A stretch of DNA of 64,000 bases from Chitinophagales bacterium (GTDB lineage: Bacteria > Bacteroidota > Bacteroidia > Chitinophagales > UBA10324): positions 23,472 to 87,471 of the forward strand of contig JANWWJ010000007.1 in assembly GCA_025056305.1 (NCBI GenBank), in the 5' to 3' direction. Below are positions 42,495 through 53,100 of the stretch, one piece after another. The notes below the pieces were generated by a model. That model was not told the origin of the DNA and searched no databases. It was given only the letters and a program-made list of their open reading frames with translations. Position numbers and translations under genes: made by a program. Within the stretch, counting starts at the first letter, position 1; each line of letters opens with the position of its first letter.

Positions 42495-45400
42495 GTGAGC
42501 GAAGGATTGCTCCAGCTGTACCGGGACTCGGCGTTCGTGCAGCAGATGCTGTCGGTTTTAGCAAAGGCGGAAACCGAAGCCCCGCGCGTACATGTAGCCG
42601 GATGCTGTGGTTCGGCGCCAGCTTGGATCGTTGGTGCCTTGTTCCGGCAAGCCGGTCGCGACATGCTGTGCGTGTGCAACAGCCGTGAAGACGCTGCTTA
42701 TTTCTACAACGACATTCAGCATTTGGCCGGTGAGCGCCACATTCATTTTTTTACAGATTCCTTTCGAAGGCCCGGTGCCTTTGAGCGACCCGTAAGCAGT
42801 CACCTACAGTTACGCACGCAAGTGCTGGGCGCCTTGGCGGCACAGGGGCGTGCACCGCAACTGATTGTCACCTATCCGGAGGCATTGCTGGAGCGAATAG
42901 CCGACCGCGCAGCGTTGGCAAGAGCTGTCTTGACCCTCCGGCGTCATCAAGAACAGGACCAGGATGCCTTAGTGGCACAACTGATTTCCCTCGGTTTCTG
43001 CCAAACCGAATTTGTGTATGAGCCCGGCCAATTTGCCGTGCGCGGTTGCATCGTGGATGTGTTTTCTTTTGGCCATGACTTGCCTTTTCGCATTGAATTT
43101 TCCGGCAATATCATTGACAGCCTACGCACGTTCGATCCTGTAAGTCAAATCAGTCAGGCTGTGCATCAGCACATTCAGCTGGTGGCTGACACACAGCGGC
43201 GACTGGATGGTGGGGGCACCACACTACCGGCATTGATGGCATCAGATAGTATTCTGTGGATTACCGATGAACGGTTATGCCTGGATCGCATTGAGGAGTT
43301 GTTGCCCAAAGCTCGTGCTGCACATCAAGAGGCTGCGGGAATGGAGCCTGCCGGCTTTCATTGGGTAGAGGCTGATGAATTGCAGCGAAGTTGGCAAAGT
43401 TGGCCGCAAATCACGTTGACAGCACCATCAGGTATCAGGCCTACATTTCGAATCAGCGTAGATCAATCGCCCCAGCCTGAAATTCGTAAACACTTCCCCT
43501 TGCTTATTGAACAGTGGAAAAAGTTGCATCAGCAAGGCTATCGTATCTACTTGTTTTCGGACAGTCGCCCGCAATTGCAACGCCTAGAGGCCATTTTGGA
43601 GGATTTAGACGCCGGCATACCTTATCAACCTGTACCTTTTGCCATTCAGGCTGGCTTTGTAGATCATCAATTGCAGGTAGCTTTCTTCACCGATCATCAG
43701 ATTTTCGAACGCTACCACCGCTACAGGCTGCGCGAGGGCTATACACAAAGTAGATTGCTATCGCTAAAGTTGTTGTCGGAACTGAAACCGGGCGACTATG
43801 TTACGCACCTCGACCACGGTATTGGCATCTTCAGCGGTTTGGAAAAAATTACGGTTAACGGCATCCAGCGCGAGGCAGTGCGCCTGGTGTATCGCGACAA
43901 TGATTTATTGTATGTGGACATCCAATCGTTGCACAAGATCAGTAGGTACGTCGGGAAGGAAGGGACGCCGCCCAAAATCAACAAACTGGGCAGCGGTGCA
44001 TGGGAACAGCTGAAACGTAAGGTCAAAGATCGCATTAAAGATATTTCTAAAGATTTGATCGCCCTTTATGCTAAGCGACGGGCTACCAAGGGCTTTGCTT
44101 TCTCGCCTGACACTTATTTGCAGACGGAGCTGGAAGCTAGCTTTATCTATGAAGATACGCCCGATCAGCTCAAGGCCACGCGCGACGTTAAAGCGGATAT
44201 GGAAAAACCTTATCCCATGGACCGGCTCATCTGCGGTGATGTGGGATTTGGCAAGACAGAGGTTGCTATTCGGGCAGCGTTCAAGGCCGTAGCAGACGGC
44301 AAGCAGGTGGCTGTATTGGTGCCTACCACCATTTTGACCTTACAGCACTACAAAACGTTTACTGAACGCTTACGGGATTTTCCCTGTACCATAGATTATT
44401 TAAACCGTTTCAAGACGCCAACGCAGCAAAAAGCTACTCTGCAGCAGTTAGAAAAAGGTCAGATTGACATCATCATTGGAACGACGGCATTGTTGGGCAA
44501 GCGTGTGCGGTTTAAGGATTTAGGCCTGCTCATCGTTGATGAAGAACAAAAGTTTGGTGTTGCGGCCAAAGAGCGAATCCGGCAAATACGCACTACGGTA
44601 GATACGCTTACGCTGACGGCTACGCCGATTCCACGCACACTACAGTTTTCGCTCATGGGGGCACGCGACTTGTCGATCATCAACACCCCTCCGCCCAATC
44701 GTCAGCCCATTGAAACAGAACACATCGTCATGGACCCCGAACGCATCCGTGATGCCATTCGTTTTGAAGTGGAACGCGGCGGGCAGGTCTTTTTCATACA
44801 CAACCGAGTGCGCGATATCGAACAGATTGCCGACATGATCCGCAAGCTGGTGCCCGAATATTCTGTAGCAGTGGCACATGGCCAAATGAAAGATGAACAA
44901 TTAGAAAATATCATGATGGATTTTATTGAGCATCGATATGATGTGCTGGTTTGTACCAATATTGTAGAGAGTGGGTTGGATATCCCCAATGCCAATACCA
45001 TTCTCATTCATGATGCTCATTTATTTGGGCTTAGTGACTTGCATCAGCTGCGCGGGCGCGTTGGGCGAAGCAATCGCAAGGCCTTTTGCTATCTCATCAC
45101 TCCACCGCCCAGCTCACTTACCCAGGAAGCTTTGCGGCGCCTTCGCACCATTGAGGAGTTTTCCGACCTGGGCAGCGGCTTTTTGATCAGCATGCGTGAT
45201 CTGGACCTGCGCGGGGCCGGCAACATTCTGGGTGCTGAACAAAGCGGTTTCATTACGGAAATAGGTTATGAAACGTATCTGAAAATTCTGGATGAAGCCA
45301 TACGTGAACTGCGCCGCAGTGAAGGCGATCCTCAGCCGGTTTCTCCCCTGCCTTCCGCACCCGAATGCAGTATTGAGGCGGACACCGAACTGCTTATTCC

Positions 45401-45842
45401 TGACGACTACGTTGCCAACATTCATGAGCGATTGGCTCTTTATACCGAGCTGGATCGTTTGCAGAGCGACGAAGCCTTGGATGCTTTTGTACACCGTTTG
45501 GCCGACCGGTTCGGGCCGGTGCCTGAGGTGGTCCACCGGCTGGTACAGGCCATGAAGGTACGGCTGTTGGCCCGCCGCTTGGGGCTGGTTAAAGTGCAGT
45601 TTAAAGCCAACACCATGCGGTGGTTCACCGTGGAAGATCCTGATTCACCGTTTTACGATTCAGAGCAGTTTGCCCGCATCCTGCAGTATGTAACCGCCCA
45701 CCCACATCGTTGTCAGGTGTGGCAACGGCCCAAAAACATGGTCATCACCTTTCGGCATGTGGCTGGCTTCAACCAGGCTTTACGTATTTTCCAAGAACTC
45801 GATGCCGTGGGGGCTGAAGCGGACTCAACGGCAAAGCTTTAG
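42495..45842 (+). CDS. mfd: Transcription-repair coupling factor
   Basis: DNA translocase that removes stalled RNA polymerase and recruits UvrA. About 1115 residues. Order: N-terminal UvrB-like region (1-~340), a linker, the RNA-polymerase-interacting CarD-like domain (GDYVTHLDHGIGIFSGLEKI), the RecG-like translocase with Walker A CGDVGFGKTEVAIRAAFKA, motif LIVDEEQKFGVAAKERIRQI, LTATPIPRTLQFSLMGARDL, motif VI (HQLRGRVGRSNRKAFCYLI) and a C-terminal TRCF domain (LIPDDYVANIHERLALYTEL). The GTG at 42495 gives MSEGLLQLYRDSA. All helicase motifs appear intact. Confidence 0.96.
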   Translation: MSEGLLQLYRDSAFVQQMLSVLAKAETEAPRVHVAGCCGSAPAWIVGALFRQAGRDMLCVCNSREDAAYFYNDIQHLAGERHIHFFTDSFRRPGAFERPVSSHLQLRTQVLGALAAQGRAPQLIVTYPEALLERIADRAALARAVLTLRRHQEQDQDALVAQLISLGFCQTEFVYEPGQFAVRGCIVDVFSFGHDLPFRIEFSGNIIDSLRTFDPVSQISQAVHQHIQLVADTQRRLDGGGTTLPALMASDSILWITDERLCLDRIEELLPKARAAHQEAAGMEPAGFHWVEADELQRSWQSWPQITLTAPSGIRPTFRISVDQSPQPEIRKHFPLLIEQWKKLHQQGYRIYLFSDSRPQLQRLEAILEDLDAGIPYQPVPFAIQAGFVDHQLQVAFFTDHQIFERYHRYRLREGYTQSRLLSLKLLSELKPGDYVTHLDHGIGIFSGLEKITVNGIQREAVRLVYRDNDLLYVDIQSLHKISRYVGKEGTPPKINKLGSGAWEQLKRKVKDRIKDISKDLIALYAKRRATKGFAFSPDTYLQTELEASFIYEDTPDQLKATRDVKADMEKPYPMDRLICGDVGFGKTEVAIRAAFKAVADGKQVAVLVPTTILTLQHYKTFTERLRDFPCTIDYLNRFKTPTQQKATLQQLEKGQIDIIIGTTALLGKRVRFKDLGLLIVDEEQKFGVAAKERIRQIRTTVDTLTLTATPIPRTLQFSLMGARDLSIINTPPPNRQPIETEHIVMDPERIRDAIRFEVERGGQVFFIHNRVRDIEQIADMIRKLVPEYSVAVAHGQMKDEQLENIMMDFIEHRYDVLVCTNIVESGLDIPNANTILIHDAHLFGLSDLHQLRGRVGRSNRKAFCYLITPPPSSLTQEALRRLRTIEEFSDLGSGFLISMRDLDLRGAGNILGAEQSGFITEIGYETYLKILDEAIRELRRSEGDPQPVSPLPSAPECSIEADTELLIPDDYVANIHERLALYTELDRLQSDEALDAFVHRLADRFGPVPEVVHRLVQAMKVRLLARRLGLVKVQFKANTMRWFTVEDPDSPFYDSEQFARILQYVTAHPHRCQVWQRPKNMVITFRHVAGFNQALRIFQELDAVGAEADSTAKL

Positions 45843-45855
45843 GGTTGGATCAACA

Positions 45856-45884
45856 GCCATGCTCTGCCTGCACAAAAGCATGGC
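45856..45884 (+). terminator. Hairpin downstream of mfd
   Basis: 8-bp perfect stem GCCATGCT / AGCATGGC with a 13-nt loop, 14 bp after the mfd stop. No proper U tract follows (CTCATCATTGCATTT), so it is a weak terminator candidate or a 3'-end stabilising hairpin. Confidence 0.35.
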
Positions 45885-46065
45885 CTCATCATTGCATTTC
45901 AAACAAACGGTTTAAGAAAACAAGTGGGCATTTTTTTGTAAGTGCACTAAGCTGTATTGCTTGCGGTAACTTTTTCTTTTTGCGCAAAAAAAACAGCGCA
46001 GTTAGCTCCTTTTGGCCTGGAAGAGTTATTAAGGGATATTCTAAAAATTGTTCGGTGGTGGCTTC

Positions 46066-46944
46066 TTACATGTATTTCTTGAAAAACGTTTTTGTCTTGG
46101 TGACCACATCCAGCGATTGGGTGTCGTCAAAACTGTGAAAAGCGGGGTATTCGTAGTACTCTGAGGCAACGGCCGAATTGATGAGTTTGCCATACATCCA
46201 CTGGCTTTGGTACACCGGCACTATGGGATCCCACGTGCCGTGGAACAGCAGGGTAGGTTGGGTGATGGGTGTTATGTTCCAGTACGGACTCACGGCATTG
46301 TATGCTGCGGTATCCCATGGCATGCCAACATACTCGGTAAGAATTTCTGCTATGGAAGTGCCCAGCCAGAGGTTGAAGCAGTTGTACCAGCTCCAGTCGC
46401 TGATAACGGTGGGACCGAACAGGCTGGCCACGCAGCGGATGTCAGGATTGTATCGATAGGCATAGATGAGGGCCAGTTGCCCACCGGCACTGGCACCAAA
46501 CAGGCCTATGCGCGAGGAGATCTGATACAAATTCTTGTTGGCGATTACGTGGGCCACCGCAGCATCCAGGTCAGCCATGATTTCGTTGTGATGAATGTTT
46601 TCGGCATTGTTGGCCAGACGGTAGTTCGTATTAACGATAGCCACCTCACTCCAAACGGAGCGTAGCAGGTTAACGTAATAATTCATGTCTTCCTTTTGCC
46701 CGGCCTTCCATGCGCCGCCGTGAATCATCAACACCACAGGTGTGCTGTCGCTGCGGCCTTTGGGGAGGTAGATGTCGTACTTGTGGCGTTCGTGGGCACC
46801 GTAGGCAACATTATAAAAAACGGTATCCTTCAAATTACTTCCCTCGACATCAGGGGTATCAGGAACCACGGGCTCTGACGTGCAACTTGCAAATACAGCC
46901 CACATGGCTGCGGTCAGAAAGCCAATTGTCTTAGGAAATTTCAT
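46066..46944 (-). CDS. Alpha/beta-hydrolase lipoprotein (BD-FAE-like esterase)
   Basis: A secreted esterase of about 292 residues. The ATG at 46944 gives a lipoprotein signal (FLTAAMWAVFASC). The hydrolase core has the oxyanion motif LMIHGGAWKAGQKED, the nucleophile elbow LFGASAGGQLALI, the acid Asp in HGTWDPIVPVYQSQ and the His in FHSFDD near the C-terminus, matching the alpha/beta-hydrolase_3 / BD-FAE group. It should sit in a membrane facing the periplasm or outside. Substrate unknown. An ATG 39 bp upstream would add 13 residues that spoil the signal peptide. Confidence 0.85.
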   Translation of the reverse strand: MKFPKTIGFLTAAMWAVFASCTSEPVVPDTPDVEGSNLKDTVFYNVAYGAHERHKYDIYLPKGRSDSTPVVLMIHGGAWKAGQKEDMNYYVNLLRSVWSEVAIVNTNYRLANNAENIHHNEIMADLDAAVAHVIANKNLYQISSRIGLFGASAGGQLALIYAYRYNPDIRCVASLFGPTVISDWSWYNCFNLWLGTSIAEILTEYVGMPWDTAAYNAVSPYWNITPITQPTLLFHGTWDPIVPVYQSQWMYGKLINSAVASEYYEYPAFHSFDDTQSLDVVTKTKTFFKKYM

Positions 46945-47040
46945 GGCAGAACAACTGAATGTAAAACTATTTCCCCGCGGCAAAAATTTGATGCATCCTG
47001 AATGGACAAGCCCCGATGTGTATCCGATCAGTGAATTTCT

Positions 47041-47595
47041 TTAGGAAGGAGCAGAAACATGCTTTGGCTCTGTCAGTTCTTTCAGGCGGCGAAGCCCTTT
47101 TTCAAAGTCCTGACCTATGAGTTTTTCCATATCCATAAAAATGTAAATGATATTAAAAGGACGGGGGGTGATGGAAGTAAAGCCCCAAGTAACCTCGGTA
47201 CCGGCGCCGGAGTCATCCACTTGAATGTAGCTGTTGGCTTCTGAACTGAATGGTTTGAGAAACTGCACATGCACATCAATGCGATGGCGGGGCTCGATGG
47301 CTGTTATGGTTTGACGACCTTCGCCGGCTTGCTTGTTGCCTACCCAATGCATAGAAGCGCCTACCGAGCCGTCAGTACCATAGTAGTTTTTTTTCATCGT
47401 GGTGTCTAAAGCATTCCATGGCGACCACAGATCCATTGCACGCAGCGTGCTGACGTAATTCCACACCGTATCCAGGGGCGCTTGAATAAAGATTTTGCGA
47501 GATAACGTTAAAGTTGTCGGGGCAACGGCACTGAGTACGACGGCCAGGAGCGCCAAAACCAGCACCACCACAAGAAACAGGCGCAGCAACCTCAT
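47041..47595 (-). CDS. SRPBCC (START-like) family membrane-anchored protein
   Basis: A 184-residue protein with an N-terminal membrane helix (LLRLFLVVVLVLALLAVVLS) and a Polyketide_cyc2-type START-like domain (SRKIFIQAPLDTVWNYVSTL, WSPWNALDTTMKKNYYGTDG, GAGTEVTWGF, GQDFEKGLRRLKELTE). Family members bind hydrophobic ligands; no specific role is known. It is divergent from the MMPL transporter gene and precedes the esterase on the same strand (96 bp gap). Confidence 0.82.
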   Translation of the reverse strand: MRLLRLFLVVVLVLALLAVVLSAVAPTTLTLSRKIFIQAPLDTVWNYVSTLRAMDLWSPWNALDTTMKKNYYGTDGSVGASMHWVGNKQAGEGRQTITAIEPRHRIDVHVQFLKPFSSEANSYIQVDDSGAGTEVTWGFTSITPRPFNIIYIFMDMEKLIGQDFEKGLRRLKELTEPKHVSAPS

Positions 47596-47670
47596 GTCAA
47601 AGTCACTTTGATCTCCGAAATGTAATTGTTTTCCGACATACCGTCTCCGATGAGCCGAGGGGCTTTTCGT

Positions 47671-47678
47671 TAGCTTTG
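47671..47678 (+). promoter_or_regulatory. TAGCTTTG promoter box of the MMPL transporter gene
   Basis: Perfect TAnnTTTG ending 8 nt before the ATG at 47687, giving a predicted leader of about 4-5 nt. Confidence 0.45.
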
Positions 47679-47686
47679 CGGCCCTG

Positions 47687-50080
47687 ATGTGGCAGCTTCT
47701 TGCCCATTTGCTGATTCGCCATCGGCTCTGGTTTCTGGGCTTGCTGTTGGCGGTAACGGCATTTATGTTTTATCATGCCCAACAGGTGCAGATCACTTAC
47801 AGCAATCCACAAGTCATTCCTACCAGCAATCCTCGCTATGCCGATTATGTTGCATTCAAAAAAAAGTTCGGGGAAGACGGCAACGTGTTGGTATTGGGCT
47901 TTCGCTCCGACAGTCTGTTTACGCCCGAAGTATTCTATGCCTGGCAACGTTTGGGTGAACAGATCGCCCGTATTTCCGGGGTTGAGCAGGTGTGGTCCCT
48001 GGGTCAGGCTTTTGGCCTACGCCGCGATACCGCAGTGAAGCGGCTGGTTCCCTTCCGATTATTTCCTGTGCGACAGTTGGCTGCGCATGAGCTTGACTCC
48101 TTGCGGGCAGAATTGGAAAAGCTGCCCTTCTATAAGGGGCTGCTATACAACCCAGAAACCCAGGCTACGCTGATGGCAGTGCGCCTGCATAGCGAGCGGC
48201 TTAACAGTAAGGAAAGGGAGGTTATTGTGCAGCGCATCACGGATTATGGTGCCGTTTTTTCAGATCAGACGGGCATACGTCTGCAGTACAGCGGCATGCC
48301 TTTAATCCGCACCGTAATGACCACACGCATGGCCGATGAGCTGCAGCTGTTTTTGGTGCTTGCTGCAGGGGCAACCCTGCTGGTTTTGTTGTTGGTGCTT
48401 CGTTCCGGCTTTGCCGTGGTCGCTTCTATGCTGGTCGTGGCAATTGCCGTCATCTGGACTTTGGGCACCATTCACTGGCTGGGATATGAAGTGACCATCC
48501 TTACGGGCCTTATTCCGCCCTTGGTGGTGGTTATTTCCATTACAAATTGTATGTATTTATTAAACAAATATCACATAGAATACGTCAAACACGGCAATCA
48601 GGTAAGGGCCTTGGCACGCATGGTTGAAAAAATCGGGTTGGCTACCTTATTTACCAATGTGACGGCAGCCATCGGCTTTGGAGTGTTTTCCTTTACGCGC
48701 AGTCAGATCCTGAAAGAATTCGGCCTGGTGGCGGGATTGAACATTGCAGCCATTTTTTTAATCAGCATCATCCTCATTCCCTGCTTTTACAGTTTTGTGC
48801 CGGAGCCTAAGCCGAGGCACGTTAACTACTTAGAGACGCGATGGCTGCGCTTTGTTTTGCGGTGGTTAGAGCATCTGGTCTTTTATCGACGACGATGGAT
48901 TTTTGCCGGTACAGCCATAGTCGTTGTCGTGGCTTTGTTTGGGGTGCTGCGCTTAAAAACCACAGGCTACATCGTTGACGATATTCCGCAGCACGACCAA
49001 GTGTTCACCGATCTAAAGTTCTTCGAGCAGCATTTCCGTGGTGTTATGCCGTTTGAAGTGCTGGTGGAGACGCGGAAGAAAGGAGGTGTGCTGCACAGCA
49101 CCCAACTCAGGAAGATCAATCAGTTGCAAGACAGCCTGGGCCGTTTTGCTGTGTTTTCGCGGCCATTATCCGTGGTGGAGGGCATCAAGTTCGCCCGGCA
49201 AGCCTATTTCGGAGGTGGGCCTGAAGCATATACATTGCCCAATGAGTTGGAGCGGTCTTTCGTGTTTTCGTATCTGGGTGGCATCAAAGACAGCATGGCC
49301 TTGTTCGCTTCGTATGTAGATAGCAACCGCCAGGTGGCACGCGTTTCAATGGCTATGGCCGATGTGGGCACCCTCACGATGGATACGTTGCTGAAATGCA
49401 TAGAGCCAATGGTGACCTCGATCTTCGATACTTCAGCATATCGCATCACCCTTACCGGCGCCAGTGTGGTTTTTGTAGAAGGCAGCCGTTATATCATTGA
49501 CGGCTTGACCGACAGCTTGTTGTTGGCATTTCTGCTGGTTGCTTTATGTATGGGCTATTTGTTCCGAAGCTGGCGCATGATCATTTTTTCGCTAATCCCT
49601 AACCTCATACCGCTAATCATTACAGCAGGCATCATGGGCTATTTCAATATTCCTCTTAAACCTTCCACCGTTCTGATCTTTTCCATAGCCTTTGGTATTG
49701 CCGTAGATAATGCCATACGCTTTTTGGCAAAATACCAGCAAGAGCTGCATCGGCATCATTGGGATATCGGCCCAACGGTTTCGGTGGCTCTGTACGAAGC
49801 CGGCATCAGCATCATCTATACTTCATTAATCCTTTTTTTTGGATTTATCATTTTTACTCTATCACATTTTGGCGGCACCTTTTATTTAGGCTTGCTGACA
49901 TCCATCACCTTGGTGGTAGCCATGTTCAACAATCTGTTGTTGTTGCCATCGCTGCTGTTGGCCATGCGCCAATGGGTTGACCGGCGGCGCCTGCCTCAGG
50001 TTACGCCGGCCGACCATCTAGACGTGGTCGGCTCGGAAGATCATGCGCCGGAGCCGCACCTGATAGAAGAAAGACGTTAG
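47687..50080 (+). CDS. RND superfamily MMPL-type transporter
   Basis: A 797-residue exporter with twelve predicted helices in two repeats. Helix 1 (about 10-30) and helix 7 (about 395-415) each precede a large periplasmic loop; helices 2-6 lie around 220-375 and 8-12 around 620-775. Typical MMPL stretches are LTGLIPPLVVVISITNCMYL, with ATLFTNVTAAIGFGVFSFTR, and FSIAFGIAVDNAIRFLAKY. Such proteins move lipids or hydrophobic molecules with proton motive force. No adaptor (membrane fusion) or TolC-like gene is adjacent, which suits the MMPL type that works alone. Substrate unknown. Confidence 0.88.
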   Translation: MWQLLAHLLIRHRLWFLGLLLAVTAFMFYHAQQVQITYSNPQVIPTSNPRYADYVAFKKKFGEDGNVLVLGFRSDSLFTPEVFYAWQRLGEQIARISGVEQVWSLGQAFGLRRDTAVKRLVPFRLFPVRQLAAHELDSLRAELEKLPFYKGLLYNPETQATLMAVRLHSERLNSKEREVIVQRITDYGAVFSDQTGIRLQYSGMPLIRTVMTTRMADELQLFLVLAAGATLLVLLLVLRSGFAVVASMLVVAIAVIWTLGTIHWLGYEVTILTGLIPPLVVVISITNCMYLLNKYHIEYVKHGNQVRALARMVEKIGLATLFTNVTAAIGFGVFSFTRSQILKEFGLVAGLNIAAIFLISIILIPCFYSFVPEPKPRHVNYLETRWLRFVLRWLEHLVFYRRRWIFAGTAIVVVVALFGVLRLKTTGYIVDDIPQHDQVFTDLKFFEQHFRGVMPFEVLVETRKKGGVLHSTQLRKINQLQDSLGRFAVFSRPLSVVEGIKFARQAYFGGGPEAYTLPNELERSFVFSYLGGIKDSMALFASYVDSNRQVARVSMAMADVGTLTMDTLLKCIEPMVTSIFDTSAYRITLTGASVVFVEGSRYIIDGLTDSLLLAFLLVALCMGYLFRSWRMIIFSLIPNLIPLIITAGIMGYFNIPLKPSTVLIFSIAFGIAVDNAIRFLAKYQQELHRHHWDIGPTVSVALYEAGISIIYTSLILFFGFIIFTLSHFGGTFYLGLLTSITLVVAMFNNLLLLPSLLLAMRQWVDRRRLPQVTPADHLDVVGSEDHAPEPHLIEERR

Positions 50081-50107
50081 TGATGGCTTGTGTTGTAGTG
50101 TTTAGTT

Positions 50108-53100
50108 ATGGCCAAGTTTCCGGAATATAAACAACTGAACCTGCCGGAGATCGATCGCGAAGTAGGGGCGTTCTGGCAGCAAAACAAGATTTTTGAAAAA
50201 AGCGTTGAGCGCAATAAGGACCGCCAGCGCTTTGTGTTTTATGAAGGCCCCCCTTCGGCCAATGGCTTACCTGGCATTCACCACGTCATTTCCCGCACCA
50301 TAAAGGATCTGTTCTGCCGCTACAAAACCATGCGCGGCTACTGCGTGGAGCGCAAGAGCGGATGGGATACCCACGGCCTACCGGTTGAGCTTGGCGTGGA
50401 AAAGCAGTTAGGCATTCGTAAGGAAGACATCGGTACCAAAATATCGGTAGCGGCATTCAACGAAATCTGCAGGCGCGAAGTGATGAAGTATAAAGAAGCC
50501 TGGGACGACCTGACCCGCCGCATGGGTTATTGGGTGGATTTGGATCATCCCTACATCACTTTCGACAATCAATATATTGAAACCTTATGGTGGCTGTTAC
50601 GCCAGTTGTATGATAAAGGTTATTTATATGAGGATTACTCTGTTCAACCTTATTCGCCGGCAGCGGGCAGTGGCCTAAGCACCCATGAGCTCAACCAACC
50701 GGGCACCTACAAACTTATTGTGGATGTGAGTCTGGTGGCACAATTTCTCTTGCGCCGCAATGAACGTAGCGCCTGGCTTTATGCCTTAACTGACTACGAT
50801 ATCTACTTGCTGGCGTGGACCACCACGCCTTGGACCCTGCCTTCCAACTGTGCCCTTACCGTTGGTCCTGCCATTCGTTATGCTTTGGTAGAAACCCTTA
50901 ATCCTTTTAGCGGAAGGCCACAGGCTGTGCTTCTGGCTTCCGAACTGATTACCCGATACTTCAATCCCAAGCAGCAAGACGCACCGTTTGATGGTTTTCA
51001 GCCAGGTAATCCAGATGTTCCCTATCGGGTCATTACCGAAGTGGAAGGAAGCCGCCTGGTAGGGCTGCAATATGAGCAGTTGATGCCGTATGTGCAGCCT
51101 CAGGGGAAAGCCTTTGAGGTGATTGCAGGTGATTTTGTCACTACTGAAGAAGGCACCGGTATTGTGCACACGGCCTCTCTGTTCGGTGCCGATGACTTTC
51201 GCGTATGCAAAGCCAACGGCATCGCATCGATTACCGTCACGGATTCGACCGGGCGACAGGTTCCATTGGTAGACCTGCAGGGCCGCTTTGTGGAACAAGT
51301 AACCGATTTTGCCGGCCAATACGTCAAAGAGCAGTATTATGGTGAGGAAGAAAAAGCTGCCCTGTGCGAAAAATATGGATGGAAAAAATTTTTATCTGTT
51401 GACGAACGCATAGCGCTCAAACTCAAGCAGGAGCATAAGGCATTTCGAATTGAAAAGTACGAGCACAACTATCCGCACTGCTGGCGCACCGATAAGCCCG
51501 TGTTGTATTATCCATTGCAGGCCTGGTTTATTCGCGTCACGGCATTTCGCGAACGCCTGTTGGAACTCAATCAGCAGATCAACTGGAAACCGCCCGCTAC
51601 CGGAGAAGGTCGCTTTGCCAACTGGCTGGAGAATGTTCAGGATTGGAACTTGAGCCGCTCTCGCTTTTGGGGCACCCCCTTGCCCATTTGGCGAACGGCC
51701 GATGGACGGTATCAGCGTTGCATTGGTTCGGTAGCTGAGCTGATGAGCGAATCGGCGAAAGCCATTGCAGCCGGTCTGGCCACTGCCTACCAGCAAGAAC
51801 TGCATCAGACGGGTCGTCTGCCTGAATTGCACAAACCTTTTGTAGATGAGATTGTGTTGGTAGCTGAGGACGGTCAGCCCATGTATCGAGTACCAGATGT
51901 GGTGGATGTGTGGTTTGATAGCGGGGCAATGCCCTATGCCCAATGGCATTACCCTTTTGAGCACCAGGAAAAGATCGACCAAAGGCTGGATTTTCCGGCA
52001 GACTTCATAGCCGAAGGCGTAGATCAAACGCGCGGCTGGTTCTACACCTTGCATGTGCTGGCGGTAATGGTGTTTGATTCCGTGGCTTTTCGCAATGTGT
52101 TGGCCAACGGCTTAGTGTTAGACAAACACGGAAACAAGATGAGCAAACGGTTGGGTAATGTGGTAGATCCGTTTGCAGTCATCAATACCTATGGTGCCGA
52201 TGCCACGCGGTGGTACCTAATCAGCAATACCCAGCCCTGGGACAATCTGCGGTTTGATCTTAACGGAGTGGATGAGGTTCGTAAAAATCTTTTCGGAACG
52301 TTGTTCAACACCTACGTCTTTTTTGCGCTCTACGCCAACATCGATGGTTTTTCACCTGATGCGCAGCCGGTGCCGTTTAACGTTCGGCCCGAGTTGGACC
52401 GTTGGATTTTGTCTCGCTTGCAAACCCTGGTGCAAAAAGTTACGAAACATCTGGACGAATACGACCCAACCCCAGCCGCGCGCCTTATTGAAGAATTTGT
52501 GGATCGCCATCTGAGTAATTGGTACGTGCGGCTCTCACGGCGTCGTTTCTGGAAAGGAAACCTTACATTGCCCGACGGTAAATCCAATTCAGACAAAAAG
52601 GCAGCGTTTGAAACGTTATACCAATGTTTAACGACAGTTGCCCAACTGATGAGTCCACTGGCGCCGTTTTTCAGTGACTGGCTCTACCGTAATCTAACCG
52701 CCTTCCGGAAGGATGAACCTGGTGCAGATGCAGCCAATTCAGTGCATCTTACCGATTGGCCGCAAGTGATCCACCCCTATCGCGATGAAGCATTAGAAGA
52801 GCGCATGGCTTTGGCTCAAGACATTTGTTCGCTCGCTCTTTCCATTAGAAAAAAGGTGAACATCAAAGTACGGCAGCCACTGCAACGCCTGCTGTTGCCC
52901 GTTGGCGACGAAAAGCAAAAAGAGCAAATCGAGCTGGTCAAACACCTGATCTTATCTGAAATCAACGTGAAAGAAATAGAATACATTGGCTTTGATTCAC
53001 CGCTGCTGCGTAAGCGGGTAAAACCCAATTTCCGGCTGTTGGGAAAAAAGCTGGGCAAGCACATGAAGGCCTTTCAACAGTTTACCGAGCAGCTCACCGA

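Noticed and set aside
45977..45990. 14-bp perfect palindrome TTTTTGCGCAAAAA between mfd and the esterase
   Set aside because: No loop for a hairpin, no neighbouring promoter or regulator that would use it, and A/T-rich DNA makes short palindromes common.
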